From Albifimbria verrucaria (Eukaryota; Ascomycota; Sordariomycetes; Hypocreales; Stachybotryaceae): 64,000 bases of DNA. Where the stretch lies: assembly GCA_020081605.1 (NCBI GenBank), contig JAHREC010000032.1:38977-102976 (forward strand). Direction: 5' to 3'. The notes beneath the pieces are model-generated. The model had not been told where the DNA came from. It saw only the letters and a program-made list of their open reading frames with translations, and made no database searches. This document shows positions 33,806-44,726 of this stretch, piece after piece. The translations under genes were made by a program, and so were the position numbers. Positions within the stretch are counted from its first letter, which is position 1, and each line of letters starts with the position of its first letter.

Positions 33806-34428
33806 GTGCACGACCATCGACCGCCCAGTGAAAGCAACTCTTACCCCGACACTGTACCCTGCAGACTCTACAAGACCTCTCCTTCCGGCTTCAATCACAT
33901 TCCCAAGGCTAAGCTTATGGGGCGTGATCGCAAACCTAAGGAAGCTCCTGACAGTTTCCGCAACTCCAGAACACGCAAACGACTTGACAGTTCCCATGAC
34001 CGCAACAGTGACTACAATAATGTTAATGACGATGGTTTCCCCGGGGCATTCTACACCGCAGGGCACTAGAACGTAACCGCATCGCTGCCAAGAAGTGCCG
34101 TGTGCGGAAGCGCGAGGAAGCGTCTGCTCTTGCCTCACGCGAACAGGCCCTTGAGGACCAAAACCAATACTTATACACCCGCTACAAATCCCTATCCACC
34201 GAAATTTACCTGCTTAAGACTGAGCTGCTTCGCCATACCAACTGTAACTGTACCCTCATACAAGAGTATATTACCAACGAAGCGAGACTCTCCATGGATC
34301 AGTTCAATGCGTCGCCCTTAGCGATGTATCCATGTGGCGACGCAACTCCTAATAATCTGGATAATCGAACAAGACGAACGAGTGGTCTGGATGCTGAAGC
34401 ACTCCCCTCGATGACCATAACCCCTTAG
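33806..34428 (+). pseudogene. bZIP transcription factor, frameshifted (copy 1)
   Basis: The basic region LERNRIAAKKCRVRKREEAS (34066-34125) contains the N-x2-A-A-x2-C-R signature. It is followed by an ATF/CREB-like zipper (ALEDQNQYLYTRYKSLSTEI, then YLLKTELLRHTNCNC and LIQEYI) as in fungal Atf1-related proteins. The N-terminal frame (33806-34069: GRDRKPKEAPDSF, RTRKRLDSS) runs out at a TAG immediately before the basic region, while the bZIP frame itself has a TGA at about 34027. A 1-nt frameshift near 34030-34060, or an unrecognised intron, separates them. No ATG precedes the N-terminal part. A diverged copy lies at 49.66-49.98 kb on the other strand. Confidence 0.75.
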
Positions 34429-34434
34429 GCGATC

Positions 34435-35130
34435 CTATGACCGAACTCAGCTCCAACAGGCGGTCGGACGAGTTGCCCGACAACACCACCATCACACCAA
34501 ATCTGACATATTCACATAACTCCCCAAATGTCGATATATACAAGTACAGATACGATAATATTCTAGGTAACACATGGTCAGCCTGACTACGATGTGACTG
34601 TCAGACATCCGTGGCCATTGACAGGAGCAAAATTCGATGTATAGTGAATATATTGCTGTGAGCAGTTCATGAGGTTGTCGGTTCGAAATATCACCATGAT
34701 CGGCACTGTTGCCTTCCACCGAGGGGTTGTCGACGGTTGCTTTGTTCTGCAATCGGTGAGCCATTGATTGTAGGGAATCTTTTTCTTGTTGACCCGTTTT
34801 GACCCTAATACGTTTGAGTTGACAGGGAACAAAAGGAAAGCAAAGAGAAAGAAAGAAATAAAAGTAAGGAAAAGAGGAGAAGAAGGAGTTAAGAGTTAGG
34901 AAGCAGATGGAGAAACCAGCTCGATTTTGGAATAGTTAAGATGCTGGCTTGAAAGTTTGAAACATGCTCATATTATTCTAAGGATTAATGATTATATCGA
35001 AATGTTGCGATGACGCTGTTTTATGGTAATTATGCAGTCATCATATCCTCATTCCGGTAATGGTGTCTCTAAGACCTCCGCATCCTCCTGAGTGATTATC
35101 GAATTACAGGGGGCCACGGCACGGAGCATT
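34435..35130. other. No supported gene
   Basis: It holds a purine-rich run near 34820-34890 (AAAGGAAAG-like) and short frames without motifs. Confidence 0.4.
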
Positions 35131-35137
35131 CTGTTCG

Positions 35138-35395
35138 TCAACCACATGGTGTACCACAATACCCACAGGCTCGACCAGGAATGACCCAAACCTCGTCACC
35201 GGACTGGAAACAAGTCGGGCACCTGATGCCTGGCATCTGTATTATTCTCAAGTTTAGATGAGCGCTAGTCCTTTGGGAGCAACGAAAACGAAGAGGGTAA
35301 CCTACCTTGAAGATTGATGCCGAGGCACGTATATTAGCCATTACCCATAAACGTGGCTGAATAAGGGCACGAATAGGTTGCATTTGGGCAACCAT
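35138..35395 (-). CDS. 62-aa CxxC mini-protein, copy 1 (possible zinc ribbon)
   Basis: Two exons: 35306-35395 (ATG; a 30-residue Met/Arg-containing helix-like segment) and 35138-35236, with a 69-nt intron (GTAGGT donor, ATACAG acceptor). Exon 2 encodes MPGIRCPTCFQSGDEVWVIP then GRACGYCGTPCG and a stop: two Cys pairs (CPTC and CGYC) plus a final Cys, which suggests a small zinc ribbon (inference). The open frame also extends upstream of this ATG for about 30 codons, so an earlier exon is possible. A second copy of exon 2 lies at 38214-38318 on the other strand. The two differ in their shared core only at synonymous third positions, which argues for selection on the protein. No known family is recognised. 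Confidence 0.6.
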   Translation of the reverse strand: MVAQMQPIRALIQPRLWVMANIRASASIFKVGYPLRFRCSQRTSAHLNLRIIQMPGIRCPTCFQSGDEVWVIPGRACGYCGTPCG

Positions 35396-35489
35396 TGTAG
35401 AGGCGATGTTGAACTGATAGGACTCTCCAGAGAAAGCATAGGTCAAACCACCAGATTGACAAAGTTCAATGAATGACGAGTATTAAATC

Positions 35490-36880
35490 GGTAAGCAGCT
35501 TGCTGAGTGAAGTAGTCGGTACAATTACTCTGTTCAGTGCTTGGTAAGCCCAGTTCCACGGGGACCATTCTGTTATAAACATGCCCTTAGATCGATGAGA
35601 AGTTCTTAGTAAACCTTTTGGCCAATTGCTAGGCTGCATTTTAGCTGGATGCTGATCCGTTTTCACTCGGACCAAAAACTCCGGCACATGGCCAATCACA
35701 AATTGCCTTCTAGATACCACGGTACTGGGACGACACCCTTATTTTCAAGCTTCTTTTGACTTATCACAATTTATCTCTAGAATACCTATGGAAGGTGGGG
35801 CATAGCTCACATCCAAATAACCACTTAATGCCCAACGAGGGCCGGCTGAAGTTGCATTTTGCGACTTTGCCAATAGTTTAGACGGGTTCATCATCACATG
35901 TGAGTTGTAGTATACCGTAGCTTCTCACCACGCTGTACGTAATGTTTGGAAACGGTAGGGCTTGTCATGGTGTTGTGTTGTTTATAGAGGAGATGGTAGG
36001 TTATGGGGTTCAAACAGAACATTCTACATAAAACAATGAGCAAGTTAGGCTCACTTCGAGGCTGATGTTCGGACTACCTAGTAATTGTCTTGGTCTAGTT
36101 ATCGAATATTTGCTTTTAACTTCATCTACTGGACTAATTTTTAAGTCGAAGGTTCTATTCAGCTCAAAGTAGCGAATGGGATATCTCAAATAATACCCGA
36201 CCTATTCAATGAGATTAGGGAGCGAAACCGGATGGATTTTTCAGAGTAGAACTTGCTTGTTATGCTGAATGGGTGAGAAGGCATGGTAGGTACAACCAGA
36301 GTCATGGATTAAACACTTTTACCTAATGCAGCCGCATTTTCCCCTTGTTGTTAGTTGTGTGCCTGTGCACATCATCGGTTGGGCTTGCGGCATTTGGGCT
36401 TGCGGCGTTTTCTCTCCCGACTCGAGTTGTCGGTGAGATGATTAGGCTGATGGCATTTTTAGCCACTGAAGGGGATGGGCCTAGCGTTCGTGGCGTTGGC
36501 AGATGATCAATCGCTCTGAGACATTGTATCAGAGCCAGGTCATAATGAACTTATTCATTTGCGCAGCCCATTGCATTCTATTATTCTGTCGTCAAATTTC
36601 TTGTACCAATGCAAGATACTTGCAACCATTGCGCCAATCACCATCGCCGGATTCCCCCTTGGTTAGTAAAATGCGATTGCTTACACATCTCGTTATTTCA
36701 CCATCATGCAGGGAAATAATTGAACAACAGCCATTGAACTAATCACAATCGCCGGAGCTCACACCCACCAATGAAAAGCGCGAGGGTTTACCTACCACGT
36801 CATTTCACTATCATCGAGCATTTTCAATTACGCATTGTCTGTAAGTTAATAGCTTAAGGAAAAATATTAAAAGACGCCCA
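35490..36880. other. Intergenic, no supported gene
   Basis: No supported gene. A 15-bp tandem pair (TGGGCTTGCGGC-type) lies near 36382-36412. Confidence 0.4.
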
Positions 36881-36885
36881 TAACC

Positions 36886-37490
36886 ATGCTAACACCTCCC
36901 TTTTTTCATTTGTACGTGCCCGCAATGCCTCGACCGACTGAGACCAACCAGAGCCCTGCATCTGTAGACTCATCACAGTTACGTTCGCTTAGACCAATCG
37001 CGCCTCGGCCACAGTCCGTCTCAAAAGTCCCTGTAGCAGTTTACAATCCGCCCAGGAGAACCTCTACGAAAGCAGCATGTGATCAGTGCCGCTCCCGTAA
37101 GATTAAGGTGAGCATTAGGACGCCTTTTCTCGCAAACGGCCTATATATCTGAGAAATACGCAGTGTGATGCGCAACGCCCAAGCTGTTCTGGATGCGTAA
37201 AGGTAGCAAGGAAGTGTAATTATGCTACTGCTCCGTCCGAGTCACACCACCAGGCAGCCAAGCGTAGATACCTGGAGCTACAATCTTCAAACTCAACATA
37301 CCAACAAATCTTCGAGATTCTCCAAACCAGGACCTCTAAAGAAGGCCAGGAGATATTACGCTATATACAGAGCGGTGCGGATGCCAAGACTGTCCTCAAA
37401 TGGGTCCGCGATGGAGATATGTTACTGCAGCTTTCTCTCGTGCCGTATAAGGGCAACCAATTCTCCAGATGGATCTCCTTGAGTCCATAA
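36886..37490 (+). CDS. Short Zn(II)2Cys6 DNA-binding protein, 182 aa
   Basis: An intact two-exon gene: exon 1 36886-37107 (ATG; a second ATG 14 codons in), a 56-nt intron (GTGAGC...CGCAG), exon 2 37164-37490. The zinc cluster CDQCRSRKIKCDAQRPSC then SGCVKVARKC has C2C6C6C2C6C spacing and is split by the intron exactly before the third Cys, as in the 27-kb gene. A helical linker follows (RRYLELQSSNSTYQQIFEIL), then ILRYIQSGADAKTVLKWV and DGDMLLQLSLVP. Only 14 residues follow before the stop, so the long effector region of full-length relatives is absent. It lies between the two CxxC mini-protein copies (35.1 and 38.2 kb). Confidence 0.8.
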
Positions 37491-38213
37491 GCTACAAAAA
37501 TTGTAACCGCCCCACAATGTCTTAGTCATATCCAGTACATAAAGCAAATTCAAAACTATACGTTGATGATGATCATTATGGTGTAGCTATACATAACGCG
37601 GGGCAATGCCGATACATCTACCATTAGCCAATTTACATAGTCTTCGATGTATCTAGTTTTTATCCAATTATCATTGGTCAATTCGGTGATTTGCTACCTA
37701 GTCTGTAGCTTATGGGCCCTAAGGAGATAGGCATCATTAAACCGTCATGCAACAGTGGATCTGAGTTATTGAGTTACATTGACACCCTAGAGTCAAATTT
37801 TCAGTACTCCCTCTCTCCCCGTTACTCCTTTTTACTGTTGCTGCATCATTTCCTCTTATGAAGGACCTGATTTAAGCCGCTTAAGATGAATGTATTGCTT
37901 TATCCAGGGTATAGAAAATTATACTTAAAGCAATTACATTATCTGCATTAACTTCGTCTTTATTCCCTCAAGCGTCTATATCACAGAGATAGTATTTTGC
38001 TTTTCTTTTTAAGCATTAAAGCTTTAATAAGACTACACTGTATTTCTTTTTGAAGAATGGCATTCATAGTTGTAAGCAATCATCCTTTTTGGAGCTTTCC
38101 GTAGCATTACCATCACAGCACAGAGATAGCAAATAACACTTATATCTCAGCATATCATCGGGCATTTACACTGCCGCTCAAAGAAAACCCTTAATGATCG
38201 AGCAGTCGCGAAA

Positions 38214-38318
38214 ATACCAGGTGTACTATGCCCTAGATGCACTTTGAAAGGTGCAGAGGTCTGGGTTATTCCAGGTCGTGCTTGTGGCTATTGTGGGACA
38301 GCGTGCAGGATAGCTTGA
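38214..38318 (+). CDS. CxxC mini-protein, copy 2 (terminal exon only)
   Basis: The frame encodes IPGVLCPRCTLKGAEVWVIP then GRACGYCGTACRIA and a stop at 38316-38318. It aligns end to end with exon 2 of the 35.1-kb gene, including both Cys pairs and the final Cys. The Met of copy 1 is Ile (ATA) here. The frame is open upstream to a TAG at 38127 with no ATG, so an unseen first exon is needed or this copy is dead. It is inverted relative to copy 1, with the 182-aa zinc-cluster gene between them. Confidence 0.55.
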   Translation: MPGVLCPRCTLKGAEVWVIPGRACGYCGTACRIA

Positions 38319-38319
38319 C

Positions 38320-39985
38320 CTGAGGGGTGAGATCAGTGGGCTTGGGTTAGACAATACCGTCCCAGTATGGATCAGCGCAATCTACAGCAGAAGAAAATAA
38401 AAGATTTAAACTCTATAATATATCCACGGTACAGACTTGACAGATCGTCTTTGCCTTAAGTAACCCAATGATTAATATCTAGTGCCTGATTGAGATATAA
38501 GGAGGTCAGATGGCTCCAGTACGAGGGTCTGGGACAATGAGCAAGGCGACCAGGCAATGAAGGAGGCAATAAGTTGAAAAGAAGGTTATTAACGCCGATC
38601 AGAAATAAAAACACCGAAACACCGATCAGAAAAAGAGAATCTCATGGGAGTGCAAGCAGGCCAAGAGAGGGTGCCCTTTCTTCATGTCCATAGCCATGGA
38701 CCGCATAAAGTGAGAGCTCAGAAGCCTTTAACTGCGAACAGAAGGAGATTGGAGAGACTTGTTTTGTGGCCAGTACCTGAGTGAAACTAGTTCAAAGAAT
38801 GGAAGGATAGATTGCTTCACTAGGTTGGGACTTTCAATGGAGTCCATTTTGTTTTACCTGATATGATATGAGGTCGATTAGTCATTGCATTGATGTGGCT
38901 GTGTGTGTGTGGCGCACGCGTTAGGGCGCAGCTCGCACTGAGCGTTTGATGGTTCGTGCTAACTTTGTCGCTGCTAACTTTGTCGCTGGTGAGAAGAACG
39001 CGGAAGAAAGAACCTTTGGGAACTTCGTTCATCGAGGCATATACTAAGCTGGCAAAAAAACTAGGACACTATAAACATTTCACCTTTCCATCTTGCCTAA
39101 GAATCGGGATGGTGCGTTCGTGTCAATAATTACAGGCGCCCTCTCAAGCAGGCCCCGTAAATTCCATCCACTCTGGACGCCTCCCGGAGCGGCTTCATTC
39201 ATTCATCTCAAATGCCAAGAGTCGATGCCGATGCGGTCCCAAAAAGTGTCAATGGGATAGCTGAATCAGGTCTTCATAATACTCCGATGAGTTACAGCAG
39301 TCAAAACCTACAGGGTATAGTGCCTTGAATCACTGAATCAGATTGTGGGACGGTTTCTTTGGCGACCTAGGGAATTTTAGTCATTATCTCGCCACAACTT
39401 TCTCAACCCCGAAGCTCATGTCATCACATATCTCTCCTTTATGGCCTTTCACAGTGAATAACACTATTGCCCGACATAGAGTCTGGTGGGAAACCCGGAA
39501 GAAAGAGTAATCTCGGACCATTGTATTCGCAAGCGTATTGATCCATCCAGGACCGCTGGTATGAATGGTTTCAATGGTCTGAAAAAGATAACAGATTACT
39601 TGGGTATGGCGTTGGTCCAACCATAAAAGAGCCGGACTACATATACGTAATTCACTATGTATACTTTGATTCATTACAGACATTTAAATTAGCTAAACTC
39701 ATGATTGGTCGGGATGATTAAGCAGGGTTGTAATCCTTAAATCCCTAGCCCTAACTATATGTCTAGCAGCTTAGATAAGATTCGAGGGAAAGAATTCCTT
39801 AAAGAGGATTCCTGAATTCAAAGAGGCTTAAGCTCGACCATATAATAACAATCATAGGCGCGTATACCGCGGACCTTTGGTAGCTAGGCAGACTGGCCCA
39901 ACGGCCAAGGCCACCCATTTGGATGTAAGAGCGCCAGGCACGCACCACACGAAGCAACCACCTTCCTTGACACAATTTCACCACT
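38320..39985. other. No supported gene
   Basis: A perfect 15-bp tandem duplication (GCTAACTTTGTCGCT type) lies at about 38957-38986. The longest frame is 39384-39683 (-, 99 codons), without a motif. Confidence 0.4.
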
Positions 39986-39990
39986 GGCCT

Positions 39991-42544
39991 CTACTCAATG
40001 GCATTGCTCATCAATGACTTCCTTGCGCTTTGGTCCCTATCACCCTCGGCCACATCATTGCTAGCATTGGGGAGTATGATGGCGCGGTCGATGGCGTTGG
40101 GAAGACCACGATGACGGCCTCGGATCATCATGGCGCAGATGACCAACTTGGAAAAGGTAGTAAATTGGCCGCAGAGGGATGTCATGACGGAGGGATGGCC
40201 AAGCGACAAGCCGACGTTTCCACTGGGAGCTGTATGTCAGTAATGTGAACATGCAGACCAAAGAGAATCTGCACCTACTATGCACTGACTACTTCGAAGA
40301 AAACGGGGAACACCGAGAATGACTTGAGGCATATAGGTTAGTTAAAGAGCTGCCGTCATGTAACAGATCAATTGAGCGCTTACCGGTTCGTTGAGGTCCA
40401 TGATTCGCTTCGACTCAGCAACACAAATACAAAAAGTGCCGAGGAACATATACCACAGGTCGAAGCTTAACTGATTCCGGACGTGCATCATGACGTAAGA
40501 CACGCTGTTAGTCTCGTCGGGACTGCTCTCGTGGCCATAGACTCCAAGAGCCTTTTCCTCGTAGGTGTTTGAGGCGCGGATAGCAATCGCGATCGGAAAA
40601 ATAGCAATATACATCATACACAGCAAGCTGAACTGGACTCCTGGGTTAACAAGGGCTAAGTTCAGGGTAGATGTTCCCGTATGACGAGCTGACGCAGCCT
40701 GGAATAGAGCCGACAGAATACGGGGTCCCATAGGTAAGTCGGTAACGGCTGGGTTATCCAGATCGAGGACTATAATGAGCAAGACGTCGATGAAGTTCAT
40801 GACGAACAGAATGCCGAAGAGTATCCAGGTCGGCTTGCTAGGAAATAGCAATGTGTAGCATCGTCGTGGGTGGTCGAGGAGAAACTGTAGGGGCTCTTTC
40901 ATGGCTGACTCGGCGGGTACCAGCTTGGACATCGTCCAAATAATAAGACGGAGCAGGACAGGATAGCAAGTATTTCCAGCAAAAGCCAGGAATGTCATGA
41001 CGATCATAGGCCATGTAGCATCTCTGAAGGTCACCATCGAGTCGGGTGTTAGGGTAAAGCCCAGGTTATTCACCATTGTTTGAGCAGAATAAAAGGCCCT
41101 GTTCATCGCAGCTCGTCAGTCATCTTGGAATTGCAATACGGTATGGAACTCCCAAGACTTACCACCACGTTTTATCTTGGCCATTCTCTGCGAGCCAATC
41201 CTTGTACTTGGGAGCGGCATTATGGATCCAAGGGATGAGACAAATCGCTCCAAAGAAATGCAAACCGAAGAAATAACCTGCTCGGTACGGTCAGGTATAT
41301 TCGAAGCATGAAGTAATATCGACAATTCATTACCTATAATAATCTTGAAAAGAAGCTTGAGACTTCGATATTCGATACCGCCCAGAATTTCGCGGTCAGC
41401 CTCCGATAAATTGTGGAACTGGGAGTTGCGGCCCACAGTTACGTGTCGGGAGAGCTGAGGAAGATCCATGCTTCTACGCTCAATCGATGCCGAACGCTGC
41501 TGTGCACGGTTGAGTAGGGTAGAACGACCTAGAATAAGGGCCGAAGAAGCAGCTTTCTCAATCGAACGAGCGGCGCTAAGAGCGAGTCTATGGCTGTCAC
41601 GGTGTCGAGACGGCATGCTTGAAGATTCCGCCGGGGTAATAGCATCGTCTAAGCATAGTAGAGGGAAGGTTTTAGAGCGGGAGCTGGTGGGAGTTGAGTC
41701 CGTGGTTGCTTACCATAGTCTTCATTTCTTGAGGCCGACGTATCGACCTCGACCACGGGTTGGCCTGTCGTGATGGATGTGTCAGTATGGGCATGGACAA
41801 CTATTTAAATCTATACATGGCTGCAATTACCATTCTCACGGTCCCTCGGACCCGGGACACGTAAAGCGACTTCGGATCGGTCCTTGGGGACATCGCGTAC
41901 ATCCCCATCAAATTTGATTATGGGAGACCTGACGGGATGCGTTGCGGATAAAACTGTACGTCTCAAACCTAATGCTTCATCGTTTTCCTCGTCATGGGGC
42001 TTGCCTTCGACGTCTTCATTATTGCATCGAAGCGGAACTGGTTCTGAAAAGACTGTATCAGCAGCCGAATACGGATGTGTTTGATATAGCAAGAGTTTAC
42101 CAGCAGTCTTCAACTGCTGTCTGAACCACCAGATGCGGGCGAGAACAACAGCAATATTGACAAAGCCAAGATTGGTGATAATGGGGATGATGTAGATGTA
42201 GACCTGCTGATATGTCTTCAGATCCTTCACATCGACCCTAGATTCAACAAGGTAGGTATCAGCCCTTGATGTTCTAAATGTCGACGCGACAAAGGATGGA
42301 CATACGTATTCAGACCAGATTCGGTCGAGGCACTGGCGCCAAAGAAGAACGCGTCGACGGCAGCAAGGTTGCCATTGGGGTAAATCACAACTAGCGAAAG
42401 GATGGCACAAAATATGATCCAGATATCTATGATATATACAAGTTAGTGCCCGAATTTGTCCAAACATACGAATCTGTACTACTTACAATGGAGGGTGATA
42501 AACTTGAGCCTTGTAGCACAGAATGTTTTGACTCCTTCCCACAT
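39991..42544 (-). CDS. TRK-type potassium transporter, nine exons, intact
   Basis: High-affinity K+ uptake at the plasma membrane. Exons: 42487-42544, 42306-42426, 41831-42237, 41714-41764, 41334-41648, 41163-41277, 40384-41098, 40279-40322, 39991-40222. They sum to 2058 nt, giving 685 residues in one frame, and every intron has GT-AG ends. All four pore loops are recognisable: STESGLNT (53-60), QTMVNNLGFTL (362-372), FQAASARHTGTSTLN (488-502) and VVSAYGNVGLSLG (605-617). The long hydrophilic loop between the first and second pore regions (about 110-320) is Arg/Ser-rich, as in fungal TRKs. Third-loop residues (ARHTGTS) differ from the more usual TRTAGF. The gene is divergent from a HAL4/HAL5-like kinase 2.2 kb away. 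It is the best-preserved gene in the window. Confidence 0.92.
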
Positions 42545-44726
42545 CGCGAGGCCTCTGGATGCGGCGGCTTGACAGCGCAAAGCTGGGGATATTATGGAAA
42601 AGGAGTTTAGATAAAGTTGGAGTGTCTGAGATGCGGAAGCAAATGGGAGCCAAGCGCGGCAAAAGGAACCAGGGCTGAGGGAAGAAAAGACTTTGCCTAG
42701 TTGTTACCATCTGTCTGGCAAAAGGCCGAATTTATACTGGACCAAAATCATGAATTTGTGGGTGCTGCCATGCGACCTTTTCGAGCGAGACATGGGATGT
42801 AATTCCAAGTTATTGTGCGTCTTTGAGTTGATTAGGTGGCAATCTAACCTGGAGACTTGCATATACCATTTCACTTTGCGAATTCTCCCACTTCTTCGAG
42901 TTTCTTGATGTACACAGCTTTCAGATTATCTAGGGGTCCTCCAGTACACACCCAGTGACTACGAAAATCTTCTTAGCTATTTGATGATAATGCACGTGGT
43001 GGCTATGTGGGCGGCCTCCCGTCTCGTCTCAAAGGACGCTGTGATTGGTTATTTATGACTACACGGGAAGCAAACCAAGCTCCCCGCTTACTCCCCAAGC
43101 CCCTGTCAGGATATCGTAAATTGCCTCAAGCCGGACCCAGCCATAGAGCCCTCCAGTGTGGCATTCCCTGCGCTCAGCTTATGCCGCTGCCAAGAAATTG
43201 GCCCGTAAGCTTCTACGGTCCTTGCCGGCTGTCGCAAATGCGTATTACAATCGTCTCTCACTTGCATAGCTTGAAAACGTGCCATGTACAAAGTTGAATA
43301 TGGAATGTGACAAAGGGTGGGCTCGGGCGGCAGCGGTCGGCCGTGGGATGGATACACGGACTTTCGAAGCAACACTCGGCCGACAGGTTACCTGCCTTAG
43401 TTCCTGCGCACTTGCGGAGGAGGGCCTCATGCCTAGAATAATGTTTTTGGCGACTGATGCTGGGGCAAGAAGAAAAAGACGGCCGAGCTTCTGCGTCTAT
43501 CTCTGCTTATTATTGCTGCGACTACTCCTATTATTATTGTTGTCGTTGTTGGTACTTGTTTATTTACTCATTTATTTCCGCTTCTTGCATGATTTTCTTT
43601 TTCATCTGTCCCGGTTGTCCCCACATTCGTTGATAACGCTCTAAATATAAATATTCATTTTTAATCTTCTTTTTCCTCTTCCTCTTTTGCAAACAGCATA
43701 TCGACGTTACGTAGAGGCTGCCGCTGCTAGTCCTCCTCCAGCAGCGTGCGGACTAGGCCAAAGGCGCACAAAATTACGTCAGAGCATCAACCGCCCAGTG
43801 CTTATGAACCCTCGAGCCGCCCACGGCCTGTAACTTTTCACATCATGCCGCCAACCCCCGCCGGACGATCGCCTTGGCGCTGAGTGGTGCTTGTCCGCCA
43901 AGATGACCAGCAACATCTGGGCCGTCCCGCTCCAGCTCACAATATCGCCAAAAGTGACTGTTGTAATCCTGTTCTGGGCAATCTTCCCGGCAGATCCAGG
44001 CCACAAGACCTGGGCTCGGCATAACCAGACACATCCTCCCAGTCACTAGCACCGTCATGCTATCCCACGCCGCCGCGTAGACCACCAACATGACTCGGCC
44101 GGCCAATCCGCCGCCTAGAGCCTCTTAATGGGAGGAGTAGCTGACCCAAACAAGACATCCATTTCTCAGACTATGACGCTAAACGTGCGACCCGGACGAG
44201 GGCGGTCGCCTGCCGGCTGACGCACCATTTCCCGTGACAAGTTTGTCATGATTGACATGGGGCGGGCTCGCCGGGTTCTGATATCCTTACCAGCACAGGT
44301 TCCCGGTTAGCCGGAGATTGCTGCCCTGATTGGCCAGAGGAGGCTCATGGGACCCCAACGGTGCATTGTTCAACGGAACCGGCCTCTTGTCCTTGCAAAG
44401 TGCACGGCTTATCTAAACTTGGGAGCTACGAGTCCTCGTGCGATGGGCTCTGCCCTGGTGCCTGGCCATGCACTCGGATTTTTCCCTTTTGGTTCATCTC
44501 CCAGGTGGCGCGAGGTCTAGTGTGTCAAGTATCGCTTTCAGAGGCGTTCCTTGGCCTGGAGACCTGCTCGTGGGCTACGCAGCAAAGCGACCAAAGGTAG
44601 GCGGCACCACAGGGCGAGCCAGGGGCGCTGCGAAGCCTGTTGCTGAGTTTTGCCCCGTAAGTTAGCATTCTGGTCGACTGGCATCATCTTCAAGAGCAAC
44701 ACTTGGTTTCAAAACCGACTCGATCT
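42545..44726. other. Divergent intergenic region between TRK and kinase
   Basis: 2.2 kb between two divergent genes, markedly more GC-rich from about 43700 onward. A TTACGTCA element (ATF/CREB-type bZIP site) lies at 43774-43781, and a TTATTG/TTATTA triplet-rich run at about 43505-43570. Frames at 43007-43297, 43279-43644 and 43843-44106 (-) have no motif. It probably contains both promoters. Confidence 0.4.

Noticed and set aside
43195..43330. Possible zinc-cluster exon (CRKC ... PCTKLNMEC)
   Set aside because: It would need a 28-nt intron, shorter than expected for these genes, and no flanking coding sequence supports it.
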